The notes beneath the pieces are model-generated. The model was not told the DNA's origin. It did not search any database and was given only the letters and a program-made list of their open reading frames with translations. Shown here one piece after another: positions 16,079 to 25,431 of a DNA stretch of 64,000 nucleotides (within the stretch, counting starts at the first letter, position 1; the number at the start of each line of letters is the position of its first letter). The stretch is from Pontibacter lucknowensis (GTDB lineage Bacteria; Bacteroidota; Bacteroidia; Cytophagales; Hymenobacteraceae). The stretch spans positions 248,001-312,000 of the forward strand of contig NZ_FTNM01000003.1 of assembly GCF_900156415.1 (NCBI RefSeq), written 5' to 3'. Both the position numbers and the translations under genes were made by a program.

Positions 16079-19000
16079 TCAGCTGACCACGTGCACCGTA
16101 CTCACTCCGCCCGGCTTTTTGGTAACCACGATTTGGGTATTGATGCGCTCTTTCAGTGCCTCCACGTGCGAGATGATCCCGATCGTTTTGCCGGCGGCAT
16201 GCAGGTTGTCCAGCGTCGTGATGGCAGCCTCAAGCGTGTCAGCATCAAGCGTGCCAAAGCCCTCGTCGATGAAGAGGGAGTTGATCTGGGTCCGGCGACC
16301 GGCCAGGTCAGAAAGGCCAAGGGCCAATGCGAGACTTACCAGGAAGCTTTCGCCCCCGGAGAGGGTGTTCATCGGTCGCACCGCCTCTGCCTGGTAGGTG
16401 TCCACGATCTGCAGCGCCAGATCCTCGTCCGGTGACTTGAGAATACGGTATCGGTCGTTGAGCTTGAGCAGGTGCCGGTTGGCCAGCTCTACCAGGCGGG
16501 CCAGCGTGAGCCCCTGCGCAAAGCGGCTGAACCTGGAGCCATCGGCAGATCCAATGAGGTCAGCCAGCTGGCTCCAGCGGTGGCATACCTGTTGCTGTGT
16601 TTTCAGCTGCTCGGCCAGCTCTCTGTTCTTTTCGCGTTGCCGGGTGTCCTGCTCCAGGATTTGCTGATGCCGTGCCCGCTGCGAGATCAGCTCCCGTTGC
16701 AGGGCTGTTTTCTTTTGCTGCTGCTCTTGCAAGTCTGCTATACCTTCGTCTGCCAGCTGTTTTTGCTGAAGCTGCTCCAGTTCCTGCTGTACGTCGCTCA
16801 GGCTTTTGCGGAGCTCGGTCAGGTGCTTTTCGGTCTGCGCCTTCTGGTTGGCCAGGCGGTCGGCTTCGTCACGGTGCAGCAGCATCTGGCTCAGGGCTTC
16901 GATCGTTTCAATGCCTTTCTGGTGCAGTACGTGCAACAAGCCCTGTCGCAGCTCTTCCAGCACTGAACTGCTCTGCTGATGTTTTTGTTGACATTCCGTT
17001 TGGCGGGCACGTGCTTCCTGCAGCTCCTGCTGTTTCTGCAGTTGGCTGCGTCGTGCCTCTTCTGCCTGTCTGGCCCTGACGCTCAGCTCCTCGTTCGCCT
17101 GTCTGCGCTCTCTGTCCGGGTCTTTGTCGCCAAACAAGGTATAGCGCTCGTGCTTGAGTTTGGTCAGCTGTTCGTGCTCTTCTTTCAGGTGCTGTCTGCG
17201 CTCTTCCAGCTCTTTTAGCTTCTGCGTTTCGTTTGTCCTGAGGTTCTTCACCAACTGCTGTAGCTCAATGTAACGTTCCCGCATACCCTCCAGCGCCTGC
17301 TGCTTCCGGGTATAGGAAATTGATTGCTGCTCTAAAGTCTGCAGGAGGTTGTGGCGCTCCTCTGCTTTGTAAACTAAGCCAAACGTGGCTGCAAAGGATT
17401 CGGCCGTTTCAGTGTGCGCCTGTTGTTGCTCCTGCTCATCAGCCAGGTTTGCCTGCAGTTTCTGGAGCTGTGTGCTGAGGAGTTTGTCAGAGGCCTGCAG
17501 CTGGTTCAAGGCCGACTGGGCCTGCACCTGTGCTTCGCGTACTTGCTGCAGCTGTTGGTTTATACCTTCCAGCTCACGGCTCAGTGCACGTGCCTGTGCC
17601 AGCTGCTGTTGCAATGCCGTGGCGGTTTCCTGCTGGGTATGCAACAGTTGAGCTAACTGTTTTACATGGCCTATACTTAGTTCCTGTGCTATACCTTCGG
17701 CCACTTGCGCAAAGGTATGGCATAAGCGCTGTGCCTCCGTTTCAGCCTCGGTTTTGGCTGTTCTCTCCAATTGCTGTTTCTGCTCCAGGGAGCTGAGTTG
17801 TACCTGTAGCTGCTGCAGGTGTTGCTCCAATTCTTTTACCAGTTCCTGCTGCTTGTCACGCTTCTGCACTTCTTCGGGCAGGTCAAAGGTATAGCCGTCC
17901 TCGGCGAAAGGGTGGTGGGTGGAGCCGCACAACGGGCATGGTTCGTCCTGCGCCAGGGTATGGCGGGCTTCCTCGTACTGCTGAATCTGCTGCTGTAGCT
18001 GCACAAGTTTCTGGAGTGCCTGCAGGTGCTCGCTTGCCTGGCTATACCTGTTTTTGTGTTCCTGAAGGGTGATTTCTGCTTCTTTGTACTGCTGCTTTAG
18101 CTGCGTCAGCTGCTCGTTGCTGAGCTGGAGCTTCTGCTGTTGCAGGGTATGCTGCTGCGCCAGTTCATGCAGACGCTCAAAGCGGGCCAGCAAAGCAGGC
18201 TGGGACTGCGCTTCCTGCTCCAGTTCTTCCAGGCTTTTTGAGGCCAGTATACCTTGCAGGGCGCTTAACTTTTCCCCTTTCTGCTGCTGCAGTTGATCGT
18301 GTAAGGCTTGTTGTTTTGTCTGCTGTTCCTGCAGCTCAGTGAGTTGCCTGGTTTCTTTAGTTTGTTGCTGGCTCAGTTCCTGCTGCTCCTGCTGGTGCCG
18401 CCGGATGCGTTGTTCTACCTCCTGCAGATCGCGCAACGTGGCTTTGAACTCAGGTAGATGCTCTTTCAGGTTCTGCAGCTTGGCGTTTTGTTCCAGCCAG
18501 GTTTTTATACCTGTTGCCTCCTGGGTGAGTTTTTCCAGTTCAGTTTGCCTGGCCTGTAGTTGGGCCTGCTCCTGTTGCAGTTGCTGCTCAAAAGTGACGT
18601 AGCTGTTCTTATCCTTGGCGTAAGCATCACGGATGCTGTTGAGCTGATGGTCAAGACGAACTACCTGCGTCAGCACAGGGTCCAGCTTCTGGATGACTTC
18701 CTCCTGTAGCTCAAAGGCTTTTGTGGCTTCTATCGCGATTTTTCCGGCTGCCTCGAGTTCGGCCTCCAGTGCAGGCACCCGTTTTTGCAGGGTCTGCAGC
18801 TGCTCCTGTGTTTCGAGCACCTTGCTATTGGTACTCCGGATCTCGGCTAGTTCACCTACAAACTGATGGGCCTGCTGGTGTTGCTCGAGCTTTACAAAGT
18901 CAGGTTGTAGCTGCTGGAGTTTCTGCACCTGCACCTCCAGAGCTTGCTGGTGCTGTTGCTGCCGTGTTTGCAATTGCGCCACCTGCTGCAGCCACTGCAC

Positions 19001-19729
19001 TTTTGCCTGCAGCGTTTCCAGTTCTTTTTGCAGTGCTCCTTCCTGTGCCGACAGTTCCTGAATGCTCTCTTCGTAACCTGCACGCTGCTCTTCGGGCAGT
19101 AACTGGGTATGCTGGAGCAGTTGCTCCAGGCTTTCGTATTTCAGTCGTTCCTGCTTGGCCTTTTCAAACGCAAACTTCGAGATGTCGGAGTAAATGCCGG
19201 TGTCGGTGATCTTTTCCAATAGACTGCTGCGCTCGTTCGGGTTTGCTTTGAGGAAGCGGGCAAAGTCTCCCTGCGACAGCATGACGGAACGCAGAAACTG
19301 GCTGTAGTCAAGTCCGCAGATATCGGCCACCATGGCGGGCACTTCGCTCGGTTTCAGATCCAGCAGTTCGTCTTTGTCGAAATCGTACAGTTCCATGTGC
19401 ACAGGCTGTATCTTGCCATCCGCCTTGCCCCGGCTGCGACGGAGGTGCCACTTGGAGCGGTATATCTTGCCGGCAGCCTCAAACTCCACCTCCGAATAGC
19501 ACTCCGCCGTGTGGCGTGTCATCAGCTCCAGCGGACGCTCGTTGCTGTGTCGGTGCGCCAATCCATAAAGCCCCACCGTGATCGCATCCAAGATAGTCGT
19601 CTTGCCCGCCCCGGTCGGACCGGTAATGGCAAACAGACCCGCATCAGCCAAGGGGCTCTGGTCGAAGCGGATCACGTGCTCACCCTTGAGCGAGTTCAGG
19701 TTCAGGAAGCGGACGGCGAGGATTTTCAT
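16079..19729 (-). CDS. sbcC: SbcC-type exonuclease ATPase subunit
   Basis: The ATPase half of the SbcCD (Rad50-Mre11-like) complex that processes DNA ends and hairpins. The 1216-residue protein has Walker A GPTGAGKTTILDA near residue 40 and very long Gln/Leu-rich coiled coils. The zinc hook CPLC (in DEPCPLCGSTHHPF, near 597) lies in the middle. At the C-terminus are the ABC signature NTLSGGESFLVSLALALGL and Walker B SLFIDEGFGTLD. It is longer than E. coli SbcC (1048), mainly in the coiled coils. It follows sbcD by 69 bp on the same strand, as expected for an operon. Confidence 0.95.
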   Translation of the reverse strand: MKILAVRFLNLNSLKGEHVIRFDQSPLADAGLFAITGPTGAGKTTILDAITVGLYGLAHRHSNERPLELMTRHTAECYSEVEFEAAGKIYRSKWHLRRSRGKADGKIQPVHMELYDFDKDELLDLKPSEVPAMVADICGLDYSQFLRSVMLSQGDFARFLKANPNERSSLLEKITDTGIYSDISKFAFEKAKQERLKYESLEQLLQHTQLLPEEQRAGYEESIQELSAQEGALQKELETLQAKVQWLQQVAQLQTRQQQHQQALEVQVQKLQQLQPDFVKLEQHQQAHQFVGELAEIRSTNSKVLETQEQLQTLQKRVPALEAELEAAGKIAIEATKAFELQEEVIQKLDPVLTQVVRLDHQLNSIRDAYAKDKNSYVTFEQQLQQEQAQLQARQTELEKLTQEATGIKTWLEQNAKLQNLKEHLPEFKATLRDLQEVEQRIRRHQQEQQELSQQQTKETRQLTELQEQQTKQQALHDQLQQQKGEKLSALQGILASKSLEELEQEAQSQPALLARFERLHELAQQHTLQQQKLQLSNEQLTQLKQQYKEAEITLQEHKNRYSQASEHLQALQKLVQLQQQIQQYEEARHTLAQDEPCPLCGSTHHPFAEDGYTFDLPEEVQKRDKQQELVKELEQHLQQLQVQLSSLEQKQQLERTAKTEAETEAQRLCHTFAQVAEGIAQELSIGHVKQLAQLLHTQQETATALQQQLAQARALSRELEGINQQLQQVREAQVQAQSALNQLQASDKLLSTQLQKLQANLADEQEQQQAHTETAESFAATFGLVYKAEERHNLLQTLEQQSISYTRKQQALEGMRERYIELQQLVKNLRTNETQKLKELEERRQHLKEEHEQLTKLKHERYTLFGDKDPDRERRQANEELSVRARQAEEARRSQLQKQQELQEARARQTECQQKHQQSSSVLEELRQGLLHVLHQKGIETIEALSQMLLHRDEADRLANQKAQTEKHLTELRKSLSDVQQELEQLQQKQLADEGIADLQEQQQKKTALQRELISQRARHQQILEQDTRQREKNRELAEQLKTQQQVCHRWSQLADLIGSADGSRFSRFAQGLTLARLVELANRHLLKLNDRYRILKSPDEDLALQIVDTYQAEAVRPMNTLSGGESFLVSLALALGLSDLAGRRTQINSLFIDEGFGTLDADTLEAAITTLDNLHAAGKTIGIISHVEALKERINTQIVVTKKPGGVSTVHVVS

Positions 19730-19798
19730 GGGGATAATGACTTTGGTAATTGCAATTAAAAGTAGGGCTTGGATTTGCTGTGAACTTCCAGGAAGAAG

Positions 19799-21025
19799 CT
19801 ATGCCTCCTCCTGCCGCATTAACTCCAGCAGCTCCGCAAAAGTGTTTCGGAGCTCGGTATGGTCGCTCTCTGGAAAGGCGCTTTCGCAGCGCTTCAGAAA
19901 CACGTCTTTCTCGCTTAAAGTATGCAGGTCCACTTCTTCACGGACTTCCTGCTCCAGGGTTTTTCGGGCAGTCTTGATGATGGGCGGACGGTGGATCAGC
20001 AGGTGCAGCTCGGCGCTTTTCAGTTGCAGCACTTCTTCCAGTTGCTGGTTCAGGTCAGGTATAGGGGCATCTAATTCAACCTGTAATTCGGCCCAGGCAG
20101 GTAAGTTGTAGCCGCTGTTATCGTATACAGCAATTTTCTGTTTTACTTCTTCGAGCTCTCCTTTAAAACGCACCAATTTGCGGCAGACAGGTATAGCGAT
20201 CTCTTTCAGGTCGGTAAGTTTTCCGCCTTCAAAGTCGAGCACATAGACAACTTTCTTGTCCGTTACTTCACTGAAGCTAAGCTGTATAGGGGAGCCGGAG
20301 TAGCGGATGTGGTGCGCCTTGTTGACCTGCTGCGGACGGTGCAGGTGACCGAGGGCCACATAGTCAAACTCTTTCGGGAATTGGTCTGCCCCGATCTGGC
20401 CGAGGTTGCCCACGTGGATCTCCTTTTCGCTGTCGGAGGCGGAGCCGCCGGCGGCAAACAAATGGCCCATCGCTACTACTGGTATACCTTGCGCTTTGTA
20501 AGGCTGTACATGCGGCACAAAGGCGGCGTAATGAGCAGCTATACCTTGCTTGATGCGCTGTTCCCGCTCCTCGTAGCTTTCACCGGGTACGGAAAGGCGC
20601 ACGTCGCGGTCACGCAGGAAAGGTACGGCACACACAGCCAGCTCCAGTTGACCGTTTTCGTCCCGCAGCTCGATCAGTTCATCCAGCAGATCAGCAGTAG
20701 CGCCGCCTATCACTTTTATGTTAAAGCAGTCGAGGAGTTCTTTGGGTGCATTGAGCGTGGAAACAGAATCATGGTTGCCACCTGTGATAATGATATGGCG
20801 GCAGCAGGTTGCGCATACCCTGGTCAGGAAGTTGTAGTATTGGCGCAGGGCTGTGTTGGAGGGAGTACCCGTGTCAAACACATCGCCGGCCATTAGGAGC
20901 ACCTCAACCTTTTCGGCTTCAATGGTTTGCAGGAGCCAGTCCAGGAAATGCTGGTGTTCTTCGGTACGTTCGAGGTTAACGAGTCGCTGGCCGAGGTGCC
21001 AGTCTGAAGTGTGTAGTACGCGCAT
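19799..21025 (-). CDS. sbcD: SbcD-type nuclease subunit
   Basis: The Mre11-like metallophosphoesterase partner of SbcC. From the ATG at 21025 the 408-residue protein begins MRVLHTSDWHLGQRL, the first metal-binding motif; the longer frame start at 21055 adds only ten unlikely residues. Further motifs are LLMAGDVFDTGTPSN, ITGGNHDSVSTL (general acid His), VVAMGHLFAAGG and YVALGHLHRPQQV. The C-terminal capping region ends with an acidic helix. It nicks and degrades DNA with manganese once its ATPase partner clamps the DNA. Confidence 0.95.
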   Translation of the reverse strand: MRVLHTSDWHLGQRLVNLERTEEHQHFLDWLLQTIEAEKVEVLLMAGDVFDTGTPSNTALRQYYNFLTRVCATCCRHIIITGGNHDSVSTLNAPKELLDCFNIKVIGGATADLLDELIELRDENGQLELAVCAVPFLRDRDVRLSVPGESYEEREQRIKQGIAAHYAAFVPHVQPYKAQGIPVVAMGHLFAAGGSASDSEKEIHVGNLGQIGADQFPKEFDYVALGHLHRPQQVNKAHHIRYSGSPIQLSFSEVTDKKVVYVLDFEGGKLTDLKEIAIPVCRKLVRFKGELEEVKQKIAVYDNSGYNLPAWAELQVELDAPIPDLNQQLEEVLQLKSAELHLLIHRPPIIKTARKTLEQEVREEVDLHTLSEKDVFLKRCESAFPESDHTELRNTFAELLELMRQEEA

Positions 21026-21295
21026 ATCCCTATTCCTTTCTCCTTTGCACCACAAGTTACATTAAGGTATACCTATACTGCAAGTTTGTGATATAATTTT
21101 TTCCGGATCAGGTATAGCGGTTTTTCTATATAAAACGGGTTTAGCAAATGAAGGGAAAGTAAAGCAATCTGGTCAAAAGGAAAGTAAGGGTTATAAAGCT
21201 GGTCAATCCCGGATACTTAAAGAGAGGGTAGAACGAGGGAATAACAGTTAGTTAGCAGACCAAAATGCAGGAAACCAGGTATAGCTGAAGCGGCC

Positions 21296-21718
21296 TTATT
21301 CGTTGATCCAAGCCAGTGCATCCTTCTGGCTGGAGAAGTTCTTGAATAAAAACTGGTTTATGTTCTGAGCCTCCGCACGGGTGGCGACAGCTTCGAGAGC
21401 TAACTTGGCGAACAGGCTGCTTGGCAGCACTCTGGCCAATTTTTGAAGCCGGGTCTGAGAAAGCAGTTCGTAAAAGGTGGTGGACATCCACTCTTTTGTA
21501 GGGGCATCCAACATGGTCAGGCGCTCCGCATTGGCCACTGCTCTGGTGATTCCTGTATCGCGAAGGGCTTCATAAAGTTTAGTGCCTCCCGCAATCATCT
21601 CGTCTTTGTTCACAGCCCGTTGCCACTCTGACAGCAACAGATTATTCTCCTTATCAATCTCTATCTTATAGAAATCAGAAGAATATAATGTCTGGAATGG
21701 AAATGGTTTTAGCAGCAT
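21296..21718 (-). CDS. SpoIIAA/STAS-like small protein
   Basis: A 140-residue cytoplasmic protein. The layout YSSDFYKIEIDKENNLLLSEWQRAVNKDEMIAGGTKLYEAL followed by ITRAVANAERLTMLDAPTKEWMSTTFYELL resembles a SpoIIAA-like (STAS/SEC14-type) fold seen in many Bacteroidota proteins of this size. No enzyme motif is visible. It could be a regulator of a sigma or phosphorelay system, but nothing next to it supports that. The assignment is from general pattern only. Confidence 0.6.
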   Translation of the reverse strand: MLLKPFPFQTLYSSDFYKIEIDKENNLLLSEWQRAVNKDEMIAGGTKLYEALRDTGITRAVANAERLTMLDAPTKEWMSTTFYELLSQTRLQKLARVLPSSLFAKLALEAVATRAEAQNINQFLFKNFSSQKDALAWINE

Positions 21719-21795
21719 CGAATCAGATAAATCATGTAAAGATACGCATAAATGCTAGGTGACGTTCATGCTGCTGTACCACATGCATAAAATAA

Positions 21796-22191
21796 TTACT
21801 CTTTTATTGGCAGACCAGCGGCTTTCAGGTCCGAATAGCCCCCTATGTTATAAACGTTCTTAAAGCCGGCTTCTTCCATGAGTTTGGCAGCTTTTCCGCT
21901 TCGGTTGCCACTGGCGCAGTACAGGTAGTAGGTTTTGTCCTTGTCCCAGTTCTGCATTTCTTTTTCAAACTCCCCGCTCAGGAAGTCGGCGTGCTGTGTT
22001 TTTTCGAGGTGTCCCGCTTCAAACTCAGCAGGAGTGCGCACATCAACCAGCATAACTTCTTGGTTGTCGATCTTTTCATGGTGCTCTTTGTATTCGGTGG
22101 CCGAAATGGTTTTTACTTTGCCGTCGCTCTGTTGTGGGCTGGTGCAGCTCATCAGGCTGGTGGCTAATAGGGTTATTAAGAATAGTTTCAT
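21796..22191 (-). CDS. Rhodanese-like lipoprotein
   Basis: A 131-residue exported single-domain rhodanese. It starts MKLFLITLLATSLMSC, a short signal with lipobox LMSC. The domain has MLVDVRTPAEFEAGHLEKTQHADFL and the active-site loop YLYCASGNRSGKAAKLMEEAGF with catalytic Cys. Rhodaneses move sulfane sulfur from thiosulfate or persulfides. It lies downstream of an ArsR-type regulator on the same strand (123 bp gap), a pairing common in sulfide/persulfide responses. The C-terminal motif GFKNVYNIGGYSDLKAAGLP is typical. Confidence 0.88.
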   Translation of the reverse strand: MKLFLITLLATSLMSCTSPQQSDGKVKTISATEYKEHHEKIDNQEVMLVDVRTPAEFEAGHLEKTQHADFLSGEFEKEMQNWDKDKTYYLYCASGNRSGKAAKLMEEAGFKNVYNIGGYSDLKAAGLPIKE

Positions 22192-22314
22192 AAGGATGAC
22201 GGATTAACCTGTGTTATAATAAACGAAAGTGAGCAGTTTTTGGTACTCCTACACATTCTGTTTCCAAATCAGAAAGTAATTATATGAAAATAATTTCATT
22301 TCAGAATACTGGAC

Positions 22315-22623
22315 TTATTGCGTGGACTTGCAGCCTTTGATGCACTCAATGATATTGGAAATGCTAGAGTCGGTGAGAAAATAAAACACATTCTTGCCCT
22401 GGCGGCGGGTTTCCACAAGTCCTTTGTCACGCATATTGGTGAGGTGATGGGAGAGTAACGACTGTTCGATTTCCAGTACTTCCTGCAGCTGGCTCACGGT
22501 GAGCTGCTCCTCCTGCTCCAGCAAGTCAATAATACTGATGCGCACCGGGTGTGCTACGCATTTCAGGACATAGGCTGTTCGCTCCAGTTTTTTCTTATCT
22601 ACCCTTACTTTAAGGTCGGTCAT
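22315..22623 (-). CDS. ArsR/SmtB-family transcriptional regulator
   Basis: A 102-residue winged-helix repressor. The HTH is LTVSQLQEVLEIEQSLLSHHLTNMRDKGLVETRRQGKNVFYFL. Cysteines sit at VLKCVAHP (Cys22) and at the end in ECIKGC (Cys95, Cys99), near the dimer helices where ArsR members place metal- or thiol-sensing residues. A dyad (ATACATGA-N8-TCATGTAT) lies 27 bp upstream of its start, suggesting autorepression. The rhodanese gene follows. Sensing of sulfide/persulfide or a soft metal are the likely options; the sequence does not decide between them. Confidence 0.88.
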   Translation of the reverse strand: MTDLKVRVDKKKLERTAYVLKCVAHPVRISIIDLLEQEEQLTVSQLQEVLEIEQSLLSHHLTNMRDKGLVETRRQGKNVFYFLTDSSISNIIECIKGCKSTQ

Positions 22624-22649
22624 TTAAGTTCAAATAATAGGTAATTGGA

Positions 22650-22673
22650 ATACATGATCATTTATTCATGTAT
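22650..22673. promoter_or_regulatory. Dyad operator candidate for the ArsR-type gene
   Basis: ATACATGA and TCATGTAT are perfect inverted arms with an 8-bp spacer, immediately upstream of the regulator's start at 22623. The size and spacing fit operators of persulfide-responsive ArsR proteins, which also use paired arms around about 8 bp. Confidence 0.5.
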
Positions 22674-22720
22674 AAAATTTAATACAATTTTAACCTGCAT
22701 TAGGTTCCGGCTGTAAAATA

Positions 22721-22748
22721 GAAAAGCCGGCACAAGGGCCGGCTTTTC
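22721..22748. terminator. Intrinsic terminator after the cytoplasmic catalase
   Basis: AAAAGCCGGC and GCCGGCTTTT form a perfect 10-bp arm pair around a short loop, 28 bp beyond the catalase stop. It also isolates the ArsR gene's upstream region. Confidence 0.88.
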
Positions 22749-22775
22749 CATAGCACAAAATAAAACGTGTCAGTA

Positions 22776-24284
22776 TTAGTTGGCGTGTACGCTGCCGCCC
22801 GCAAAGGAGCTCACATCCACACCCAATCCCTGCGCTATACCCAGTCCAAGACCGATGTCGGCGCGGAAGAAGTGACACAGCTGACGGTTTATAATCTCTG
22901 CCCGCTTCGGTCCGTCTATACCTTGCATGGCTCCCACGATGTTGCTGATGGTGTTTTTCTTCTCTTCCGGCGTCATCAAACGGAACAGATCGCCCGGCTG
23001 AGTATAATGGTCGTTCTCGCCTTCGGCGTTGCGGTCGTACCAGTCGGCCACTACGTTAGTGCCCAGGTTCTGGGCCGGCTCCTTGTAGCTCTGGTCTGCC
23101 TTGATGTTATCGAAAGAGTTCGGGAAGTAGTTCGGGGCGCTGCCACCGTTGCCGTCCACCCGCATGGCGCCGTCGCGCTGGTAGTTGTTCACTGCAAACG
23201 GACAACGGTTCACCGGTATCTGCTCGTAGTTCGCGCCGATGCGGTAGCGGTGTGCATCCGGGTAAGATAGGATACGACCCTGCAGCATGCGGTCAGGCGA
23301 GAAGCCGATACCGTCCACGAGGTGCGCTGGTGCGAAAGCAGCCTGTTCTACGTGCGCGAAATAGTTGTCTGGGTTTTCGTTCAGCTCGAGCACACCCACA
23401 TCGATCAGTGGATAGTCCTTCTGCGACCACACCTTGGTCAGGTCAAACGGATTCCACTTGTAGGTAGCGGCTTCAGCCTCCGGCATGATCTGTACTTTCA
23501 GAGCCCAGCGCGGGAAGTCACCGCGGTCAATGGCCTCCACCAGGTCGCGCTGCGCCTGGTCAGGGTCCATTCCTTTCATGACAGTGGCTTCGGAGTCAGT
23601 GAAGTTTTGGATGCCCTGTAGCGTCTTGAAGTGGAATTTCACGAAGAAGCGCTCGTTTTCTTTGTTGATGAACGAGAAGGTATGGCTGCCGAAGCCGTGC
23701 ATGTGGCGGTAGGAAAATGGCGTACCACGGTCGCTCATCAGGATCACCACCTGGTGCAGACTCTCGGGGTTCAGTGACCAGAAATCCCACATCATGGTTG
23801 CGCTCTTGGTATTGGTGCGCGGATCACGCTTCTGGGTATGGATAAAGTCCGGGAATTTCTTCGGGTCTTTGATGAAGAACACCGGGGTGTTGTTGCCCAC
23901 GAGGTCCCAGTTGCCGTCTTCGGTATAGAACTTCACGGCAAAGCCACGCGGGTCACGCTCAGAGTCGGCGCTGCCTTTTTCGCCACCTACCGTGGAGAAG
24001 CGCAGGAAGACACGGGTCTTTTTGCCGATCTCGCTGAAAAGCTTGGCTTTGGTGTATTTGGTGATGTCGTGGGTAACGGTGAAGGTGCCGTAAGCACCGG
24101 AGCCTTTGGCATGCACGACACGCTCAGGTATACGCTCGCGGTTGAAGTGCGCCAGCTTTTCGTGCAGAATAAAGTCTTCGAGCAGGATCGGGCCGCGCGG
24201 ACCGGCTGTCATGCTGTTTTCGTGCTCGTAATAAGGTTTGCCAGAGGCAGTGGTCAGTTTCTGATATGGATTCTCGTTGCTCAT
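22776..24284 (-). CDS. katA: Heme catalase, cytoplasmic
   Basis: Breaks hydrogen peroxide to water and oxygen. The 502-residue monofunctional catalase is of small-subunit length and has no signal peptide. Active-site His is in [18 protein letters not shown], Asn in [21 protein letters not shown], and the heme-ligand Tyr in [28 protein letters not shown]-site-like residues are also present. A consensus promoter with an ATAG-N7-CTAT dyad lies upstream, and a terminator follows. A second, exported catalase is encoded at 38666. Gene symbol is by family only. Confidence 0.95.
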   Translation of the reverse strand: MSNENPYQKLTTASGKPYYEHENSMTAGPRGPILLEDFILHEKLAHFNRERIPERVVHAKGSGAYGTFTVTHDITKYTKAKLFSEIGKKTRVFLRFSTVGGEKGSADSERDPRGFAVKFYTEDGNWDLVGNNTPVFFIKDPKKFPDFIHTQKRDPRTNTKSATMMWDFWSLNPESLHQVVILMSDRGTPFSYRHMHGFGSHTFSFINKENERFFVKFHFKTLQGIQNFTDSEATVMKGMDPDQAQRDLVEAIDRGDFPRWALKVQIMPEAEAATYKWNPFDLTKVWSQKDYPLIDVGVLELNENPDNYFAHVEQAAFAPAHLVDGIGFSPDRMLQGRILSYPDAHRYRIGANYEQIPVNRCPFAVNNYQRDGAMRVDGNGGSAPNYFPNSFDNIKADQSYKEPAQNLGTNVVADWYDRNAEGENDHYTQPGDLFRLMTPEEKKNTISNIVGAMQGIDGPKRAEIINRQLCHFFRADIGLGLGIAQGLGVDVSSFAGGSVHAN

Positions 24285-24324
24285 ATAGGTAAGGGTTTTT
24301 GAGATTTCTGCTGAATTGATACCT

Positions 24325-24356
24325 CAAAAGTATAGCCCTACGCTATATAGTTCAAA
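24325..24356 (-). promoter_or_regulatory. Consensus promoter with OxyR-like dyad, cytoplasmic catalase
   Basis: On the minus strand TTTG (24353-24356), a 20-bp spacer and TACTTTTG (24325-24332) match TTTG-N20-TAnnTTTG exactly. Inside the spacer and -7 edge lies TATAG-N7-CTATA (24331-24347). That arrangement equals an OxyR half-site pair and recurs upstream of the second catalase. Position between -33 and -7 would suit a repressor mode. Confidence 0.6.
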
Positions 24357-24403
24357 TCGATTAATTTTATGATGTGATAGAATATGTTTATAAAGTGGGT
24401 TTG

Positions 24404-25354
24404 TTAGCCTAAACCGTAGATAATTGCCAGCGATGAAGTCGAAATAATTAACCACAGGATCACTCCCTGCCAGAAGGGCTTTGGACTAATGGCTCTTAAT
24501 GCGGTCAAACTGATGTTGGCACCAATCAAAAACAGACTGAGCAGTAACCCTTTCTTTGCCAGCATAACGATAGAAGGAGAAACAACCTCCATGGCTGGTA
24601 TAAACGTGCTGATCACGGATGCCAGCACAAAAAGCAGAATGAATGCCGGGATACTCAGCTTCTTTTTCCCATCCTTGAACATCAGGCTGGAGAGCAGGAC
24701 CAGCGGAACGATCCACAGCGCCCGGGTTAGTTTGAGGGTGGTGGCGATCTGCAAAGCTTCGTCGCCGAAGCGGGTGGCGGCACCTACCACTGAACTGGTA
24801 TCGTGAATGGCAATGGCCGCCCAGATGCCGAACTGTTCCTGAGACAACCCAAGTGCCTGGCCGATGGGTGGGAAAACGAAAAGCGCAACGGCATTGAGCA
24901 CAAATACGATCCCCAGCGCTACCGATATTTCCTGATCGTTGGCCTTGATAGCTGGTGCCACCGCCGCAATGGCGCTGCCTCCGCAGATGGCCGTGCCCGA
25001 TGAAACCAGGTGCGTAAGACGGGGAGGGGTATAGAACAGTTTTCCCAGCAGCAGACCGATGACCATAGTGGCAGCCAGCGAAAACAAGGTATAGACGATA
25101 CCGATCAAACCGGTTTCAGCCACCTGATACAAGTCGATGCCGAAGCCTAAGCCTACCACCGCAGCCTGCAACAGATACTTTGAAATTTTGCCGGTATACG
25201 CCTTAAACGGATTGCCCAGCAGCAGACCAACCACCAAACCAGCCGCCAGTGCCATCGCCGAGTTGAGCAGCGACGTGAACAGGATCAGGAGTGCAAGTGA
25301 GATGAAGATCGTTTTCTGGAGCAGGGTAGAAGTCAGCGGGAAAAGTTTGGGCAT
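24404..25354 (-). CDS. YeiH/UPF0324-family putative sulfate exporter
   Basis: A 316-residue inner-membrane protein with about ten hydrophobic helices. Family marks are GLVVGLLLGNPF, AVVGLGFGIDL, SSGTAICGGSAIAAVAPAI and WAAIAIHDTSSVVGAA, all typical of YeiH (UPF0324). The family is tentatively linked to sulfate or other sulfur-oxyanion export, without firm biochemistry. A -7 element TAGATTTG lies on the minus strand at 25384-25391. With the nearby rhodanese and ArsR genes this may form a loose sulfur-handling neighbourhood (inference). Confidence 0.88.
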   Translation of the reverse strand: MPKLFPLTSTLLQKTIFISLALLILFTSLLNSAMALAAGLVVGLLLGNPFKAYTGKISKYLLQAAVVGLGFGIDLYQVAETGLIGIVYTLFSLAATMVIGLLLGKLFYTPPRLTHLVSSGTAICGGSAIAAVAPAIKANDQEISVALGIVFVLNAVALFVFPPIGQALGLSQEQFGIWAAIAIHDTSSVVGAATRFGDEALQIATTLKLTRALWIVPLVLLSSLMFKDGKKKLSIPAFILLFVLASVISTFIPAMEVVSPSIVMLAKKGLLLSLFLIGANISLTALRAISPKPFWQGVILWLIISTSSLAIIYGLG

Positions 25355-25431
25355 GCTTGTAGCGGCGTTTGGCTTATCGCAGACAAATCTACGCTTCTTT
25401 CCAATTTAAGTATGTGACTTTTGTCGCATAA

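Noticed and set aside
16079..19729. Low-complexity CAG/CTG-rich stretch as a simple-repeat element
   Set aside because: It codes for the Gln/Leu-rich coiled coil of SbcC, with intact ATPase motifs and zinc hook.
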